Assembly: GCA_023404955.1 (NCBI GenBank)
Contig: JAEXZY010000083.1
Coordinates: 29,213 to 93,212 of the forward strand
Length of the DNA stretch: 64,000 nucleotides
Direction: 5' to 3'
DNA from: Actinomycetes bacterium
Lineage (GTDB): Bacteria; Actinomycetota; Actinomycetes; Mycobacteriales; Mycobacteriaceae
This document shows positions 43,901-51,645 of the stretch, piece after piece (the first letter of the stretch is position 1; every line of letters starts with the position of its first letter). Under the pieces are notes generated by a model that did not search any database, was not told the origin of the DNA, and saw nothing but the letters and a program-made list of their open reading frames with translations. Position numbers and translations under genes: made by a program.

Positions 43901-45448
43901 CCGGTGATGGACCCGCTGGGCGAACTACTGTCCCGCTTCGCCCGCACCCGAGGGCCGTTCACGACGGCCGAGGCAGCGGCGCGGTTCGGTCTCGGCGTGC
44001 GGGTGGCCGCCGACGTGCTCGGGCGGCTGGCGGCCGACGGGAAGCTGGTGCGAGGCGAATTCACCGATGTTCCCGGTGACACCGGTGACCAGTGGTGTGA
44101 CGCCGAGGTGTTGCGCATCCTGCGCCGGCGCTCGCTGGCCGCGCTACGGGCGCAGATCGAGCCCGTCAGCACCGCGGCGTTCGGCCGCTTCCTGCCGGCC
44201 TGGCAACAGCTGGGGAGCGACCGCGTGTCGGGGGTCGACGGTTTGGCGTCGGTGATCGATCAGCTCGCCGGGGTGTCGATGCCGGCGTCTGCGGTCGAGC
44301 CGTTGATCTTCGGGCAGCGGGTGCGTGACTATCAGCCCGGCATGCTCGACGAACTCCTGGCCTCGGGCGAGGTGCTGTGGTCGGGTGCCGGCTCGCTGTC
44401 GTCCGCCGATGGCTGGGTGGCCTTCCATCCCGCCGACACCGCCCCGCTGTCGCTGGCCCCGCCGGGTGACCTCGACTTCACCGACACCCACCACACCATC
44501 CTCGGCGCGCTCAGCGGCGGCGGTGCGTATTTCTTCCGTCAGCTCGCCATCGACGGCGTGACCAGCGAAACGCTCAAAGAAGCGCTGTGGCAACTGATCT
44601 GGGCGGGCTACGTGGGAGGTGATACTTTCGCACCCGTACGTGCACTGCTGGCCGGGACCCGCGGCCCCGGCGCTCGCCGGTCCGCGGCGCCCTCGCACCG
44701 GCATCGCCGGGCCCCACGATTGAGTCGCTACAGCATCAGCTCAGCCGGGCTCGGAGCGCACCGCGACACCGATCCAACAGTGGCGGGCCGGTGGGCTGCG
44801 CTGCCCGCCGCCGAGGTCGACACCACGCTGCGAGCGTCCTACCAAGCCGATCAGCTGCTGGCACGGCACGGCGTGCTGACCAAAGGTGCGGTCGCTGCGG
44901 AGAACATCGCCGGCGGATTCGCCTCGATGTACAAGGTGCTCAGCACGATGGAAGAAGCCGGGCGTTGCCAGCGCGGCTACTTCGTCGAGTCACTCGGCGG
45001 CGCCCAATTCGCGACCGCGAGCACAGTCGACCGGTTGCGTAGCCACGCCGACAGCATCGACGACAAACAACAGAGCCTGCGCGCAGTCGCACTCGCGGCG
45101 ACCGATCCGGCCAATCCTTTCGGAGCGGCACTGGCCTGGCCCAGCCAGGGCGGGGGCGCCCACCGCCCCGGCCGCAAAGCAGGCGCCCTGGTGGTGCTCG
45201 TCGACGGCGAGTTGGCGTGGTTCGTCGAGCGTGGTGGCAGATCACTGCTCAGCTTCTCCGAGGATGCCGGCGTGCACCACGCCGCGGCCGCCGCGCTCGC
45301 CGAACTGGTGACCCGACAACGTGTTCCGGCGCTGCTGGTGGAGCGCATCGACGGGGTCCCTGTGCTGGAGAGCCGTGAATCGACGGTGGTCGAGTCGCTG
45401 GTGCAGGCAGGATTCTCCCGGACGCCCCGCGGTCTGCGGTTGCGCTGA
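40919..45448 (+). CDS. lhr: ATP-dependent helicase Lhr
   Basis: A 1509-residue superfamily 2 DNA helicase, acting in DNA repair as a 3'-5' translocase that prefers RNA:DNA hybrids in mycobacteria. Walker A APTGSGKT with Lys53, the DEVH box in VIVDEVHAVAGTKRG, motif VI in LQRIGRAGHQ, and a long Lhr-specific C-terminal half. The full length matches the family. The stop overlaps the nei start (TGATG), as in M. tuberculosis Rv3296-Rv3297, so helicase and glycosylase are co-expressed. Confidence 0.96.
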   Translation: MPSTTDPLTRFSALTREWFAGTFVEPTPAQAQAWNAIADGDNTLVIAPTGSGKTLAAFLWAIDGLARSPAPEPTTRVLYVSPLKALAVDVERNLRTPLTGISRIAERAGQEPPKISVGVRSGDTTPAKRRELITKPPDILITTPESLFLMLTSAARETLAGVQTVIVDEVHAVAGTKRGAHMAVSLERLDAMLERPAQRIGLSATVRPPEEVARFLSGAAPTTIVAPPAAKTFDLTVQVPVPDMANLENNSIWPDVEERIVDLVEAHNSSIVFTNSRRLAERLTARLNEIHAERLGIELGGPNPGVAGGAPAHLMGSGQTFGAEPLLARAHHGSVSKEARADVEDALKSGRLKAVVATSSLELGIDMGAVDLVIQVETPPSVASGLQRIGRAGHQVGEISQGVLFPKHRTDLIGCAVSVQRMLGGKIETMRVPANPLDVLAQHTVAACALEPINVEAWFDTVRRSAPFATLPRSAFEATLDLLSGKYPSTEFAELRPRIVYDRDSGTLTARPGAQRLAVTSGGAIPDRGLFTVYLASSADSEKPSRVGELDEEMVYESRPGDVISLGATSWRITEITHDRVLVIPAPGEPARLPFWRGDGVGRPAELGEAIGAFNGELARLDRAAFENRCDEVGFDAYATDNLWQLIDEQRNATTAVPSDTTLVVERFRDELGDWRIILHSPYGLRVHGPLALAVGKRLYERFGIDEKPTASDDGIIVRLPDTDDTAPGADIFVFEPDEIEPLVTTEVSSSALFASRFRECAARALLLPRRHPGKRSPLWHQRQRAAQLLDVARNYPDFPIVLEAVRECLQDVYDVPMLTDLMSRIAQRRVRLLEVETPTPSPFAASLLFGYVGAFMYEGDSPLAERRAAALALDPTLLAELLGRVELRELLDAQVIASTTRQLQHLTDERKARDAEGVADLLRMLGPLTVDEIAARCTVEDVGGWLEGLLSAKRLVTVSYAGRTWWAPVEDIGRLRDGVGVAVPVGVPVAFLEPVMDPLGELLSRFARTRGPFTTAEAAARFGLGVRVAADVLGRLAADGKLVRGEFTDVPGDTGDQWCDAEVLRILRRRSLAALRAQIEPVSTAAFGRFLPAWQQLGSDRVSGVDGLASVIDQLAGVSMPASAVEPLIFGQRVRDYQPGMLDELLASGEVLWSGAGSLSSADGWVAFHPADTAPLSLAPPGDLDFTDTHHTILGALSGGGAYFFRQLAIDGVTSETLKEALWQLIWAGYVGGDTFAPVRALLAGTRGPGARRSAAPSHRHRRAPRLSRYSISSAGLGAHRDTDPTVAGRWAALPAAEVDTTLRASYQADQLLARHGVLTKGAVAAENIAGGFASMYKVLSTMEEAGRCQRGYFVESLGGAQFATASTVDRLRSHADSIDDKQQSLRAVALAATDPANPFGAALAWPSQGGGAHRPGRKAGALVVLVDGELAWFVERGGRSLLSFSEDAGVHHAAAAALAELVTRQRVPALLVERIDGVPVLESRESTVVESLVQAGFSRTPRGLRLR

Positions 45449-46200
45449 TGCCCGAGGGTGACACCGTCTTCCGCACCGCCGACAAGTTGCGGAAAGCGCT
45501 GCAGGGTAAGACGTTGGCGCGCTGCGACGTACGCGTGCCGCGCTATGCGGCGGTGGACCTCAGCGGGCAGGTCGTCGACGAGGTACTGAGCCGCGGCAAA
45601 CACCTGTTCATTCGGGTGGGGCAGGCGAGCATCCACTCGCATCTGAAAATGGACGGTGCATGGATCATCGGTCGGGTGCGAGTGCCGGCCTACAAGATCC
45701 GGATCGTTCTCGGCACCGCCGATTCCGTGGCGTCGGGAATCGATCTCGGCGTGCTCGAAGTGCTGGAACGCGATCACGACATGGATGCCGTGGCGCATCT
45801 GGGTCCCGACCTGCTCGGCGACGATTGGTCACCGGAGGTGGCGGCGGCGAACCTGATGGCAGACCCGGCGCGGCCGGTGGCCGAGACGCTGCTCGACCAG
45901 CGGGTGATGGCCGGGGTCGGAAACGTATACGCCAACGAGATGTCGTTCGTGTTCGGCTTGCGACCCACGACCCCCGTCGGCGAACTCGCCAATCCCGTAA
46001 GGGTGGTGACCCGCGCGCAGCAGATGTTGTGGCTCAACCGGTTACGCATCAATCGGACCACGACTGGCAACACGCGGCCAGGCCAGGACGTCTGGGTGTA
46101 CGGCCGGGCGGGACTGCCGTGCCGACGCTGCGGCACACGCATCGAGACCGACAAAGACGGCGACCGCGTGACCTACTGGTGCCCCACCTGCCAGCGCTGA
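45448..46200 (+). CDS. nei: endonuclease VIII / DNA glycosylase Nei
   Basis: A 250-residue Fpg/Nei-family base-excision enzyme for oxidised pyrimidines. After removal of Met the N-terminus is PEGDTV, giving the catalytic Pro and Glu; LSRGKHLFI carries the conserved Lys and the C-terminal zinc finger is CRRC...CPTC. GVGNVYANEM forms the helix-two-turn-helix. It is encoded in an operon with lhr. Confidence 0.95.
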   Translation: MPEGDTVFRTADKLRKALQGKTLARCDVRVPRYAAVDLSGQVVDEVLSRGKHLFIRVGQASIHSHLKMDGAWIIGRVRVPAYKIRIVLGTADSVASGIDLGVLEVLERDHDMDAVAHLGPDLLGDDWSPEVAAANLMADPARPVAETLLDQRVMAGVGNVYANEMSFVFGLRPTTPVGELANPVRVVTRAQQMLWLNRLRINRTTTGNTRPGQDVWVYGRAGLPCRRCGTRIETDKDGDRVTYWCPTCQR

Positions 46201-46284
46201 CTCTCCGCCGAAAATGTATTCCGCGCGTGCCGGTTGCGGACTGGTCATCGAGGCCAGATCAGCCAGAGTCATGCGTGTTTTCGG

Positions 46285-46342
46285 CGAGCAGACGCGAACT
46301 CGAGCAGTTTGCGTCGTGTCCACTCGAGTTCGCGTCTGCTCG
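46285..46342. repeat. perfect 20-bp inverted repeat between convergent genes
   Basis: Arms at 46285-46304 and 46323-46342 are perfectly complementary over 20 bp (arm begins CGAGCAGACGCG), separated by an 18-nt spacer. It occupies the 157-bp gap between the nei and desA3 3' ends and could act as a bidirectional terminator, although no T-run is present. Confidence 0.85.
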
Positions 46343-46357
46343 CGGGAAGAAATCCGC

Positions 46358-47491
46358 TCAGTTCCAGGGCATCGCGAGCTTGACGATCTTGCGGACCACC
46401 GTCGCGAACTGCCGCGGCAGCGGGCCGGTGTTGTACGGCACGCCGTAGCGCTCGCAGATGTCGCGCACCTTCGGCGCGATCTCCGCGTGGCGGAAGGCCG
46501 GGATGTCGGGGAACAGATGGTGCTCGATCTGGAAGCTCAGGTTGCCGCTGAGGATATGAAAGAGCTTGCCGCCGGTCAGGTTCGCCGAACCCAGCACCTG
46601 ACGGAAGTACCACTGACCCCGTGTCTCAGCCTTGGTCTCCTCGATCGAGAATTCCTGCACGTCCTCGGGGAAGTGTCCGCAGAAGATGATCATGTAGGCC
46701 CACACGTTGCGCATCAGGTTGGCCGTCATGTTGCCCGCGAACACCCAGGGCGCGAACGGGCCCGCCAGCAGCGGGAACGCCACGTAGTCCTTCAGCGTCT
46801 GCTGCTTGGTCTTGCGCCAGATGCCGTCGAGGATCTCGCGCTTGTCCCGCAACGAGATCTCGCCGGAGGCGATCTTCTCGCTCTCGAGTTCGTGCAGCGC
46901 GACGCCGTACTGGAACAGCACCATCAGCAGGAACGCCCACAACGGGTTGCCCAGGAAGTACGGCTTCCACTTCTGGTCGGCGCTTATCCGCAGGATGCCG
47001 TAGCCCACGTCGCGGTCCATGCCGACGATGTTGGTGTAGGTGTGGTGCATGTAGTTGTGCGAGTGCCGCCACTGATCAGCCGGGCAGGCGGTGTCCCACT
47101 CGAACCCGCGCGACGAGATCGCCGGGTCACCCATCCAGTCATACTGACCGTGCATGACGTTGTGGCCGATCTCCATGTTGTCGATGATCTTCGACAGGCC
47201 CAGCATCGCCGTGCCGGCCAGCCAGAACGGCGGGATGATCCCACCGAACAGCAGCGCCCGGCCGCCGATTTCGAGGCCACGCTGCGCCTTGATCATCCGG
47301 CGGATGTAAGTGGCGTCGCGCTCGCCGAGGTCGGCGATCACGCTTTCCTTCAGTGCGTCGAGCTCACGGCCGAAAGCCTCGGCCTGCTCGGGAGTCATGG
47401 TGATCGTGCGGCCGCCGACGGTCTTCGACAGCGTCTTGGGCTGCGGTGCAACGGTTTCCAGAGCTTCGGTGGTGTCCAAGGTCTCGGTCAT
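46358..47491 (-). CDS. desA3: membrane fatty acyl-CoA desaturase DesA3
   Basis: A 377-residue integral-membrane di-iron desaturase that inserts the delta-9 double bond into stearoyl-CoA in mycobacteria. The three histidine boxes are HNVMH (from residue 110), HSHNYMHH (from 143) and QIEHHLFP near the C-terminus, separated by hydrophobic segments. ATG at 47491; the gene lies 42 bp after its electron-transfer partner on the same strand. Sequence matches Rv3229c. Confidence 0.93.
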   Translation of the reverse strand: MTETLDTTEALETVAPQPKTLSKTVGGRTITMTPEQAEAFGRELDALKESVIADLGERDATYIRRMIKAQRGLEIGGRALLFGGIIPPFWLAGTAMLGLSKIIDNMEIGHNVMHGQYDWMGDPAISSRGFEWDTACPADQWRHSHNYMHHTYTNIVGMDRDVGYGILRISADQKWKPYFLGNPLWAFLLMVLFQYGVALHELESEKIASGEISLRDKREILDGIWRKTKQQTLKDYVAFPLLAGPFAPWVFAGNMTANLMRNVWAYMIIFCGHFPEDVQEFSIEETKAETRGQWYFRQVLGSANLTGGKLFHILSGNLSFQIEHHLFPDIPAFRHAEIAPKVRDICERYGVPYNTGPLPRQFATVVRKIVKLAMPWN

Positions 47492-47533
47492 CTCGGTTCC
47501 TCTCGCGGAGATTGACGTACTCGGTCGGATCTT

Positions 47534-48589
47534 CTACAAGGCGATGTCGACGTCGCCGAGCGGCGCGGTGACGCAGATCTGCACGTCCTCCTCATCCGCG
47601 GACGACACCGCACCGGTCACGACATTGCGCACCACGCCGCTGTTCTTGCGTCGCGTGCAGGAGAAACAAATGCCCATCCGGCACCCGCTCTCGGGGGTCA
47701 GGCCCGCGTCCTCGGCCTGGTTGAGAAGTGGTCGACCGTCGTCGGTCAGCTCGAGTCCGCTGTCACTGAACGTGACCTGCCCGCCTGAGGATTCACCGTC
47801 GAACACCGGCGGCACGAAGCTCTCGTGGGCAGCGTCGGGGAACATCTCGCGGACCGCGTCCACCAGCGCCGCTGGACCGCAGACGAACACCGCCTCCGGG
47901 TCAGCGAACGGCAGGTGGTCGGCGCCGAACCGCCCGGCGAGGTCCGATTCCACGGTGTCCCGGGTGAAGCCGTGGCGCACCGTCACGTTCGGCATCGTGG
48001 CGGCGATCTCGGCGAGCTCCTCGCGGTAGCACGCCTCCTGCGCCGATCGCGCGTAGTGGACGAACGCGACCTGGCCCCGATGGCCGCGTGCGCGCAGCGT
48101 GCGCAGCATCGACATCACCGGCGTGATCCCGCTGCCGCCCGAGACGAACAGCATCCGATCGGGAAGCATCTCCGGCAGGGTGAACTCGCCGGCCACGGAG
48201 TCGAGGAAGGCGACCATGCCGGGGCGGGCGTGCTCGTAGAGGTAGTTGGAGACGAGGCCGCCGTCGTGACGACCGACCGTGATCTCGATGTGCCCGTCGG
48301 TCTCGGCGTTGGCCGGCGAGTACGGCCGGGTGCGACGGCGACCGTCGATCTCGACCGACAGGTTGATGTGCTGCCCGGCCCGGAAGCCGGAGAACGCGCG
48401 GTTGGGTGCCAGCGTGAGCGTCACGCTGCGCGGAGTGCCGCGACGCACCGCGACGACCCGCGCACGGGCATCGCCGCGCGTCCAGGTCGGATCGACCAGT
48501 TCGGTGTAGCGGTCGACGCCGTGCGGTCCGGTGAGGAGGTCCAGCAGCCTCGACCGCCGCGACCGGGTGGTCAAAGTTTGAGTGAACAT
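47534..48589 (-). CDS. NADPH ferredoxin-reductase partner of DesA3 (Rv3230c homologue)
   Basis: A 351-residue electron-transfer flavoprotein: an FAD domain with RPYSPANAE, an NAD(P) domain with FVSGGSGITPVMSML, and a C-terminal plant-type 2Fe-2S ferredoxin domain with CRMGICFSC and a later VQIC cysteine. In M. tuberculosis Rv3230c supplies electrons to DesA3. ATG at 48589 is chosen; 32 in-frame residues upstream would run into the TetR operator region. It is first in the desaturase operon. Confidence 0.92.
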   Translation of the reverse strand: MFTQTLTTRSRRSRLLDLLTGPHGVDRYTELVDPTWTRGDARARVVAVRRGTPRSVTLTLAPNRAFSGFRAGQHINLSVEIDGRRRTRPYSPANAETDGHIEITVGRHDGGLVSNYLYEHARPGMVAFLDSVAGEFTLPEMLPDRMLFVSGGSGITPVMSMLRTLRARGHRGQVAFVHYARSAQEACYREELAEIAATMPNVTVRHGFTRDTVESDLAGRFGADHLPFADPEAVFVCGPAALVDAVREMFPDAAHESFVPPVFDGESSGGQVTFSDSGLELTDDGRPLLNQAEDAGLTPESGCRMGICFSCTRRKNSGVVRNVVTGAVSSADEEDVQICVTAPLGDVDIAL

Positions 48590-48639
48590 GTGTATACCGT
48601 GCGTGCTTCTGAACCCCCGCGTCAAGAGATCGCCGCAGC

Positions 48640-48657
48640 GTGTGGTAGGTTTCACAC
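48640..48657. promoter_or_regulatory. inverted repeat in the TetR/desaturase divergent promoter region
   Basis: GTGTG-N8-CACAC (48640-48644 and 48653-48657) lies 3 bp before the TetR GTG start and about 50 bp before the reductase ATG. A likely operator for the divergent TetR-type regulator. Confidence 0.5.
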
Positions 48658-48660
48658 ACA

Positions 48661-49350
48661 GTGAACAGTCGTACGCCCAGGTCACACTCGGACCGTTCCG
48701 GGAGGTCGAGCCGGTCTCGATCGGGATCGGGCCGCGACTCGCAGACCCGCGAAGAACGCAAAGAGGCGACCCGCCGGGCCATCGTCGACGCCGCCCTCCA
48801 CCTGCTCGCCGAACGCAGCTTCAGCGCCCTGAGCCTGCGCGAGGTCACGCGAGAGGCCGGAATCGTGCCCGCGGCGTTCTATCGCCATTTCGAGTCGATG
48901 GAAGCGCTGGGCCTGGTGCTCATCGACGAGTCTTTCCGCACACTGCGCGACATGCTCCGCGGCGGCCGCGCCGGCAAGCTCGACCCCAACAGGGTCATCG
49001 AATCCTCGGTCGACATCCTCATCGAAGGAGTCCAGGCCCGGCGCGAACACTGGTTGTTCATCGGGCGGGAGCGCTCCAGCGGAGTCACCGTGCTCCGCTA
49101 TGCGATTCGCACCGAGATCCGCCTCATCACCTCTGAACTGGCCATAGACCTGGCCCGCTTTCCCGGCTTGAACGACTGGAGTGGCGAGGACCTGAACATC
49201 CTGGCCAGCGTGTTCGTCAACTCGATGATCTCGATCGCAGAAGCTCTCGAAGACACCACCGACCCGGTCGCGGTGGCCGAGATCCGCCGGATCGCGATCA
49301 AACAGCTGCGGATGATCACCATCGGGGTGGCGGAATGGCGCAGCAGCTAG
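48661..49350 (+). CDS. TetR-family regulator, divergent from the desaturase operon
   Basis: A 229-residue regulator. A Ser/Arg-rich N-terminal tail (about 30 residues) precedes the HTH block RRAIVDAALHLLAERSF and LSLREVTREAGIVPAAFYRHF; the C-terminal ligand pocket is hydrophobic (VFVNSMISIAEAL). The same layout is seen for FabR-like regulators of unsaturated fatty acid synthesis, which fits the 71-bp divergent gap to the desaturase reductase gene. GTG start at 48661; a leaderless or very short leader mRNA is possible. Confidence 0.85.
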   Translation: MNSRTPRSHSDRSGRSSRSRSGSGRDSQTREERKEATRRAIVDAALHLLAERSFSALSLREVTREAGIVPAAFYRHFESMEALGLVLIDESFRTLRDMLRGGRAGKLDPNRVIESSVDILIEGVQARREHWLFIGRERSSGVTVLRYAIRTEIRLITSELAIDLARFPGLNDWSGEDLNILASVFVNSMISIAEALEDTTDPVAVAEIRRIAIKQLRMITIGVAEWRSS

Positions 49351-49359
49351 CGTGACGCC

Positions 49360-50139
49360 ATGGCGTCCGTTCTGGAAGTGACACGACCACAGCCCGACAT
49401 CACCGTGCTGACCCTCAACCGGCCCGATTCGCTCAATGCCCTGTCCTACGAACTCGTCGAGGCGCTGCACACGTCGCTGGACGAGGTGGCCGCCGACAAC
49501 ACCTGCCGGGCCGTGGTGCTGACCGGCGCAGGCCGCGGCTTCTGCTCTGGACTGGACCTGCGCACCAACGATCCGGCACAGACCGGCGGCGGCCTCGAAT
49601 TCCCCCGCTCAGGGATGCGGTGGCAGGAACGCATCGCCGATCTGACCGCGAAGATCCACCGGCTCCGGCAGCCCGTGATCGCGGCCGTCAACGGCGTCGC
49701 CTACGGCGGCGGGCTCGGCATCGCGGCCGCCTGCGACCTTCGCATCGCCGCCCCCACCGCCCGGTTCTGTACGCAATTCATCAAACTGGGCCTGGGCGGC
49801 TGCGACATCGGGGTGAGCTACACGCTGCCCCGCATCGTCGGCGCCGGCGTGGCGTTCGACCTCATCCTCACCGCCCGCGTCGTCGACGCCGACGAAGCGC
49901 TGCGCCTCGGCCTGGTGTCCCGGCTGGCCGACGATCCCGTCGCCGAAGCTCTGATGATCGCCGAAACACTCTGCGGATACGGCAAATTCGGTGTGGAGTC
50001 CACCAAACAGGTGCTCTGGGCGAATCTCGATGCCGGCAGCCTGGAGGCCGCACTGCACCTGGAGAACCGCAGCCAAATCCTCGCCAGCACCAGCGGCGAG
50101 ATGCGCGAGGCGGCGGCGAAGGTGCTGCGCAAGGCCTAG
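49360..50139 (+). CDS. crotonase-fold protein, enoyl-CoA hydratase/isomerase family
   Basis: A 259-residue crotonase. The oxyanion-hole blocks are GRGFCSGLDLR and NGVAYGGGLGIAAACDL. The two hydratase glutamates are absent: Gly120 stands where Glu144 of rat hydratase lies and Phe140 replaces Glu164. Asp149 (GCDIG) aligns with the Asp of dienoyl-CoA isomerases. A normal hydratase activity is therefore unlikely; isomerase, hydrolase or another crotonase reaction should be considered. It follows the TetR gene by 9 bp, so probably co-transcribed, and overlaps the convergent SDR by 4 bp. Confidence 0.85.
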   Translation: MASVLEVTRPQPDITVLTLNRPDSLNALSYELVEALHTSLDEVAADNTCRAVVLTGAGRGFCSGLDLRTNDPAQTGGGLEFPRSGMRWQERIADLTAKIHRLRQPVIAAVNGVAYGGGLGIAAACDLRIAAPTARFCTQFIKLGLGGCDIGVSYTLPRIVGAGVAFDLILTARVVDADEALRLGLVSRLADDPVAEALMIAETLCGYGKFGVESTKQVLWANLDAGSLEAALHLENRSQILASTSGEMREAAAKVLRKA

Positions 50140-50873
50140 CGCGGTGTCCCGCCGCCGTCGACGATGATCACCTGGCCTGTCATGTAGCTGCCCGCATCCG
50201 ACGTCAACAGCAAAGCGGCGCCGACCATCTCATCCGCGGTTGCCAACCGGCGCATCAAGGTGCCGCCGACCATGCCGTCGATGGCCTCCTGCGAATTCTT
50301 GCGCATCATGTCCGTGTCCACCGGTCCGGGCGCCAGCGCGTTCACACGAATTCCGTTGTGCGCCAATTCCGCAGCCATCGATCGGGTGAACGACATCAAC
50401 GCCGCTTTCATCGACGCATAGATCGCGAGCATCGGCGCGAAGATGAAGGCACCGACCGAGACCATGTTCAGCACCGCCGCATGCTCGCTGGCCTTCAGAT
50501 GCGGCAGCGCGGCCTGCACGAGGAACACCGGTCCCCGCAGATTGACGTCGAACGACTTCGACAGCCCGTCCGCGGTCATCTGACCGAGCGGTTGAGCCAA
50601 CGCGTTGGCGGCATTGTTGACGACGACGTCGACCCCACCGAATTCGGCCACGGTGCGCTCGACCAGCGCGCCCAGATCGTCGACCTCACCGAGGTGGGTG
50701 GGGACCCCGATCGCGTTCCCGCCGAGTTCGCGCAACGCCGCCGCGGCCTGTTCGCACGCCTCGGCCTTGCGGCTGGCGACGACGACGCGCGCGCCGGCGA
50801 GCACGTAGCCCTGCGCCAGCGCCAGCCCGATGCCGCGGGTACCGCCGGTGACGATGACGGTTCGGTCGGACAT
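50136..50873 (-). CDS. short-chain dehydrogenase/reductase
   Basis: A 245-residue SDR of the FabG-like classical type. TGGTRGIGLAL is the cofactor loop; ASRK after beta strand 2 favours NADP(H); NNAAN is the NNAG equivalent; catalytic Ser is in NMVSVGA, Tyr and Lys in YASMKAA; the C-terminal TGQVIIVDGG is typical. The longer open frame upstream runs through the poly-proline gene in another frame and is rejected. Substrate unknown, probably an acyl or ketone metabolite. Confidence 0.85.
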   Translation of the reverse strand: MSDRTVIVTGGTRGIGLALAQGYVLAGARVVVASRKAEACEQAAAALRELGGNAIGVPTHLGEVDDLGALVERTVAEFGGVDVVVNNAANALAQPLGQMTADGLSKSFDVNLRGPVFLVQAALPHLKASEHAAVLNMVSVGAFIFAPMLAIYASMKAALMSFTRSMAAELAHNGIRVNALAPGPVDTDMMRKNSQEAIDGMVGGTLMRRLATADEMVGAALLLTSDAGSYMTGQVIIVDGGGTPR

Positions 50874-50905
50874 GTCGAAGAGCCGGTCAAATGTCGATCG
50901 GTCCA

Positions 50906-51220
50906 CTACACGCACCCGCTGACGCTGATACGGCGGCCGACGTCGGCGCAGACGCTGACGTTCGGCGTCCAGGCCACCGAAGGTGGTGGCGGCGGGGGCG
51001 GTGGGGGTGGCGGCGGCGCACCCGGCGGTGGCGGCGGAGGAGGTGGCGGTGGGGGCGGCGTCAGCACGCCGTTGAGCTCCCAGAGCGGATCCGAGCACCC
51101 CGTCACGTCGACGATCCTGCCGCTCACCGAGCCACAGATCGCCTGCGCGGGCGCAGCCGGCACCAAAAAGGGACCGACCCCGACCGTCACCGCCGTCGCC
51201 ACAAGCCAGCCGATGCGCAC
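50906..51220 (-). CDS. secreted poly-proline protein with duplicated cysteine motif
   Basis: A 104-residue precursor. The signal peptide ends PAQA-I near residue 27. The mature part has a cysteine loop C-GSVSGRIVDVTG-C, then two proline runs (twelve residues each around GA), then a second loop C-ADVGRRISVSG-C. The two loops are similar in sequence, so the protein looks like two small disulfide modules on a rigid polyproline spacer. No family recognised; a cell-envelope spacer or adhesin role is speculative. Confidence 0.7.
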   Translation of the reverse strand: MRIGWLVATAVTVGVGPFLVPAAPAQAICGSVSGRIVDVTGCSDPLWELNGVLTPPPPPPPPPPPPGAPPPPPPPPPPPPSVAWTPNVSVCADVGRRISVSGCV

Positions 51221-51645
51221 GCGCCCTCCTCTGTGTCCCGCCGAACCGCCGCGGATCAGCGTCGATTGTGGCAGTCCCCACGCTCCCCGCGCGGGCGAAC
51301 ACGCTCAACGCCCTGCGCGTCGCCTGGCGTCGCATTTGCCAGCAGTACCACCTCGCGTGTCGACGCACGACATCGGCACAGCGCACGGGCTCCGCCGCGA
51401 CGATGCCGCTACCCCGCCGTGCCGTAGCGGCCAAGCTCCTGTGCCGAGCAAATTCACAGGAACCCCCTGCAGCTCCAGAACTCGACGTCCAATCAATATT
51501 GCCGTTTTCAAGCATTCGTCCAGCGAACTCGTTGACGGTGTCGTACATTTCTGGGGTGTGGCCGCGACGGCGCACAGTGTGCGTTCAGATCGCAGCCACG
51601 CGTACCAGTTCGAGGGGAGCTGCGATCTGGACGCACACTAGGGCG
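51221..51645. other. 425-bp region without a convincing gene
   Basis: No frame here has a domain, ribosome binding site and gene-like composition. A locally AT-richer patch at about 51480-51560 contains a minus-strand open stretch starting MYDTVNEFAG (ATG at 51548) that looks protein-like for about 35 codons and then runs into antisense noise; it may be a decayed gene or a promoter region. Confidence 0.4.

Noticed and set aside
50982..51060. G-run array on the plus strand as a regulatory G-quadruplex
   Set aside because: It is explained by the proline codons of the minus-strand secreted protein; G4 formation is possible but no regulatory evidence is visible.
51305..51548. Small minus-strand open frames in the 51221-51645 gap
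   Set aside because: Protein-like for only about 35 codons, no ribosome binding site or family; recorded as an unassigned region instead.
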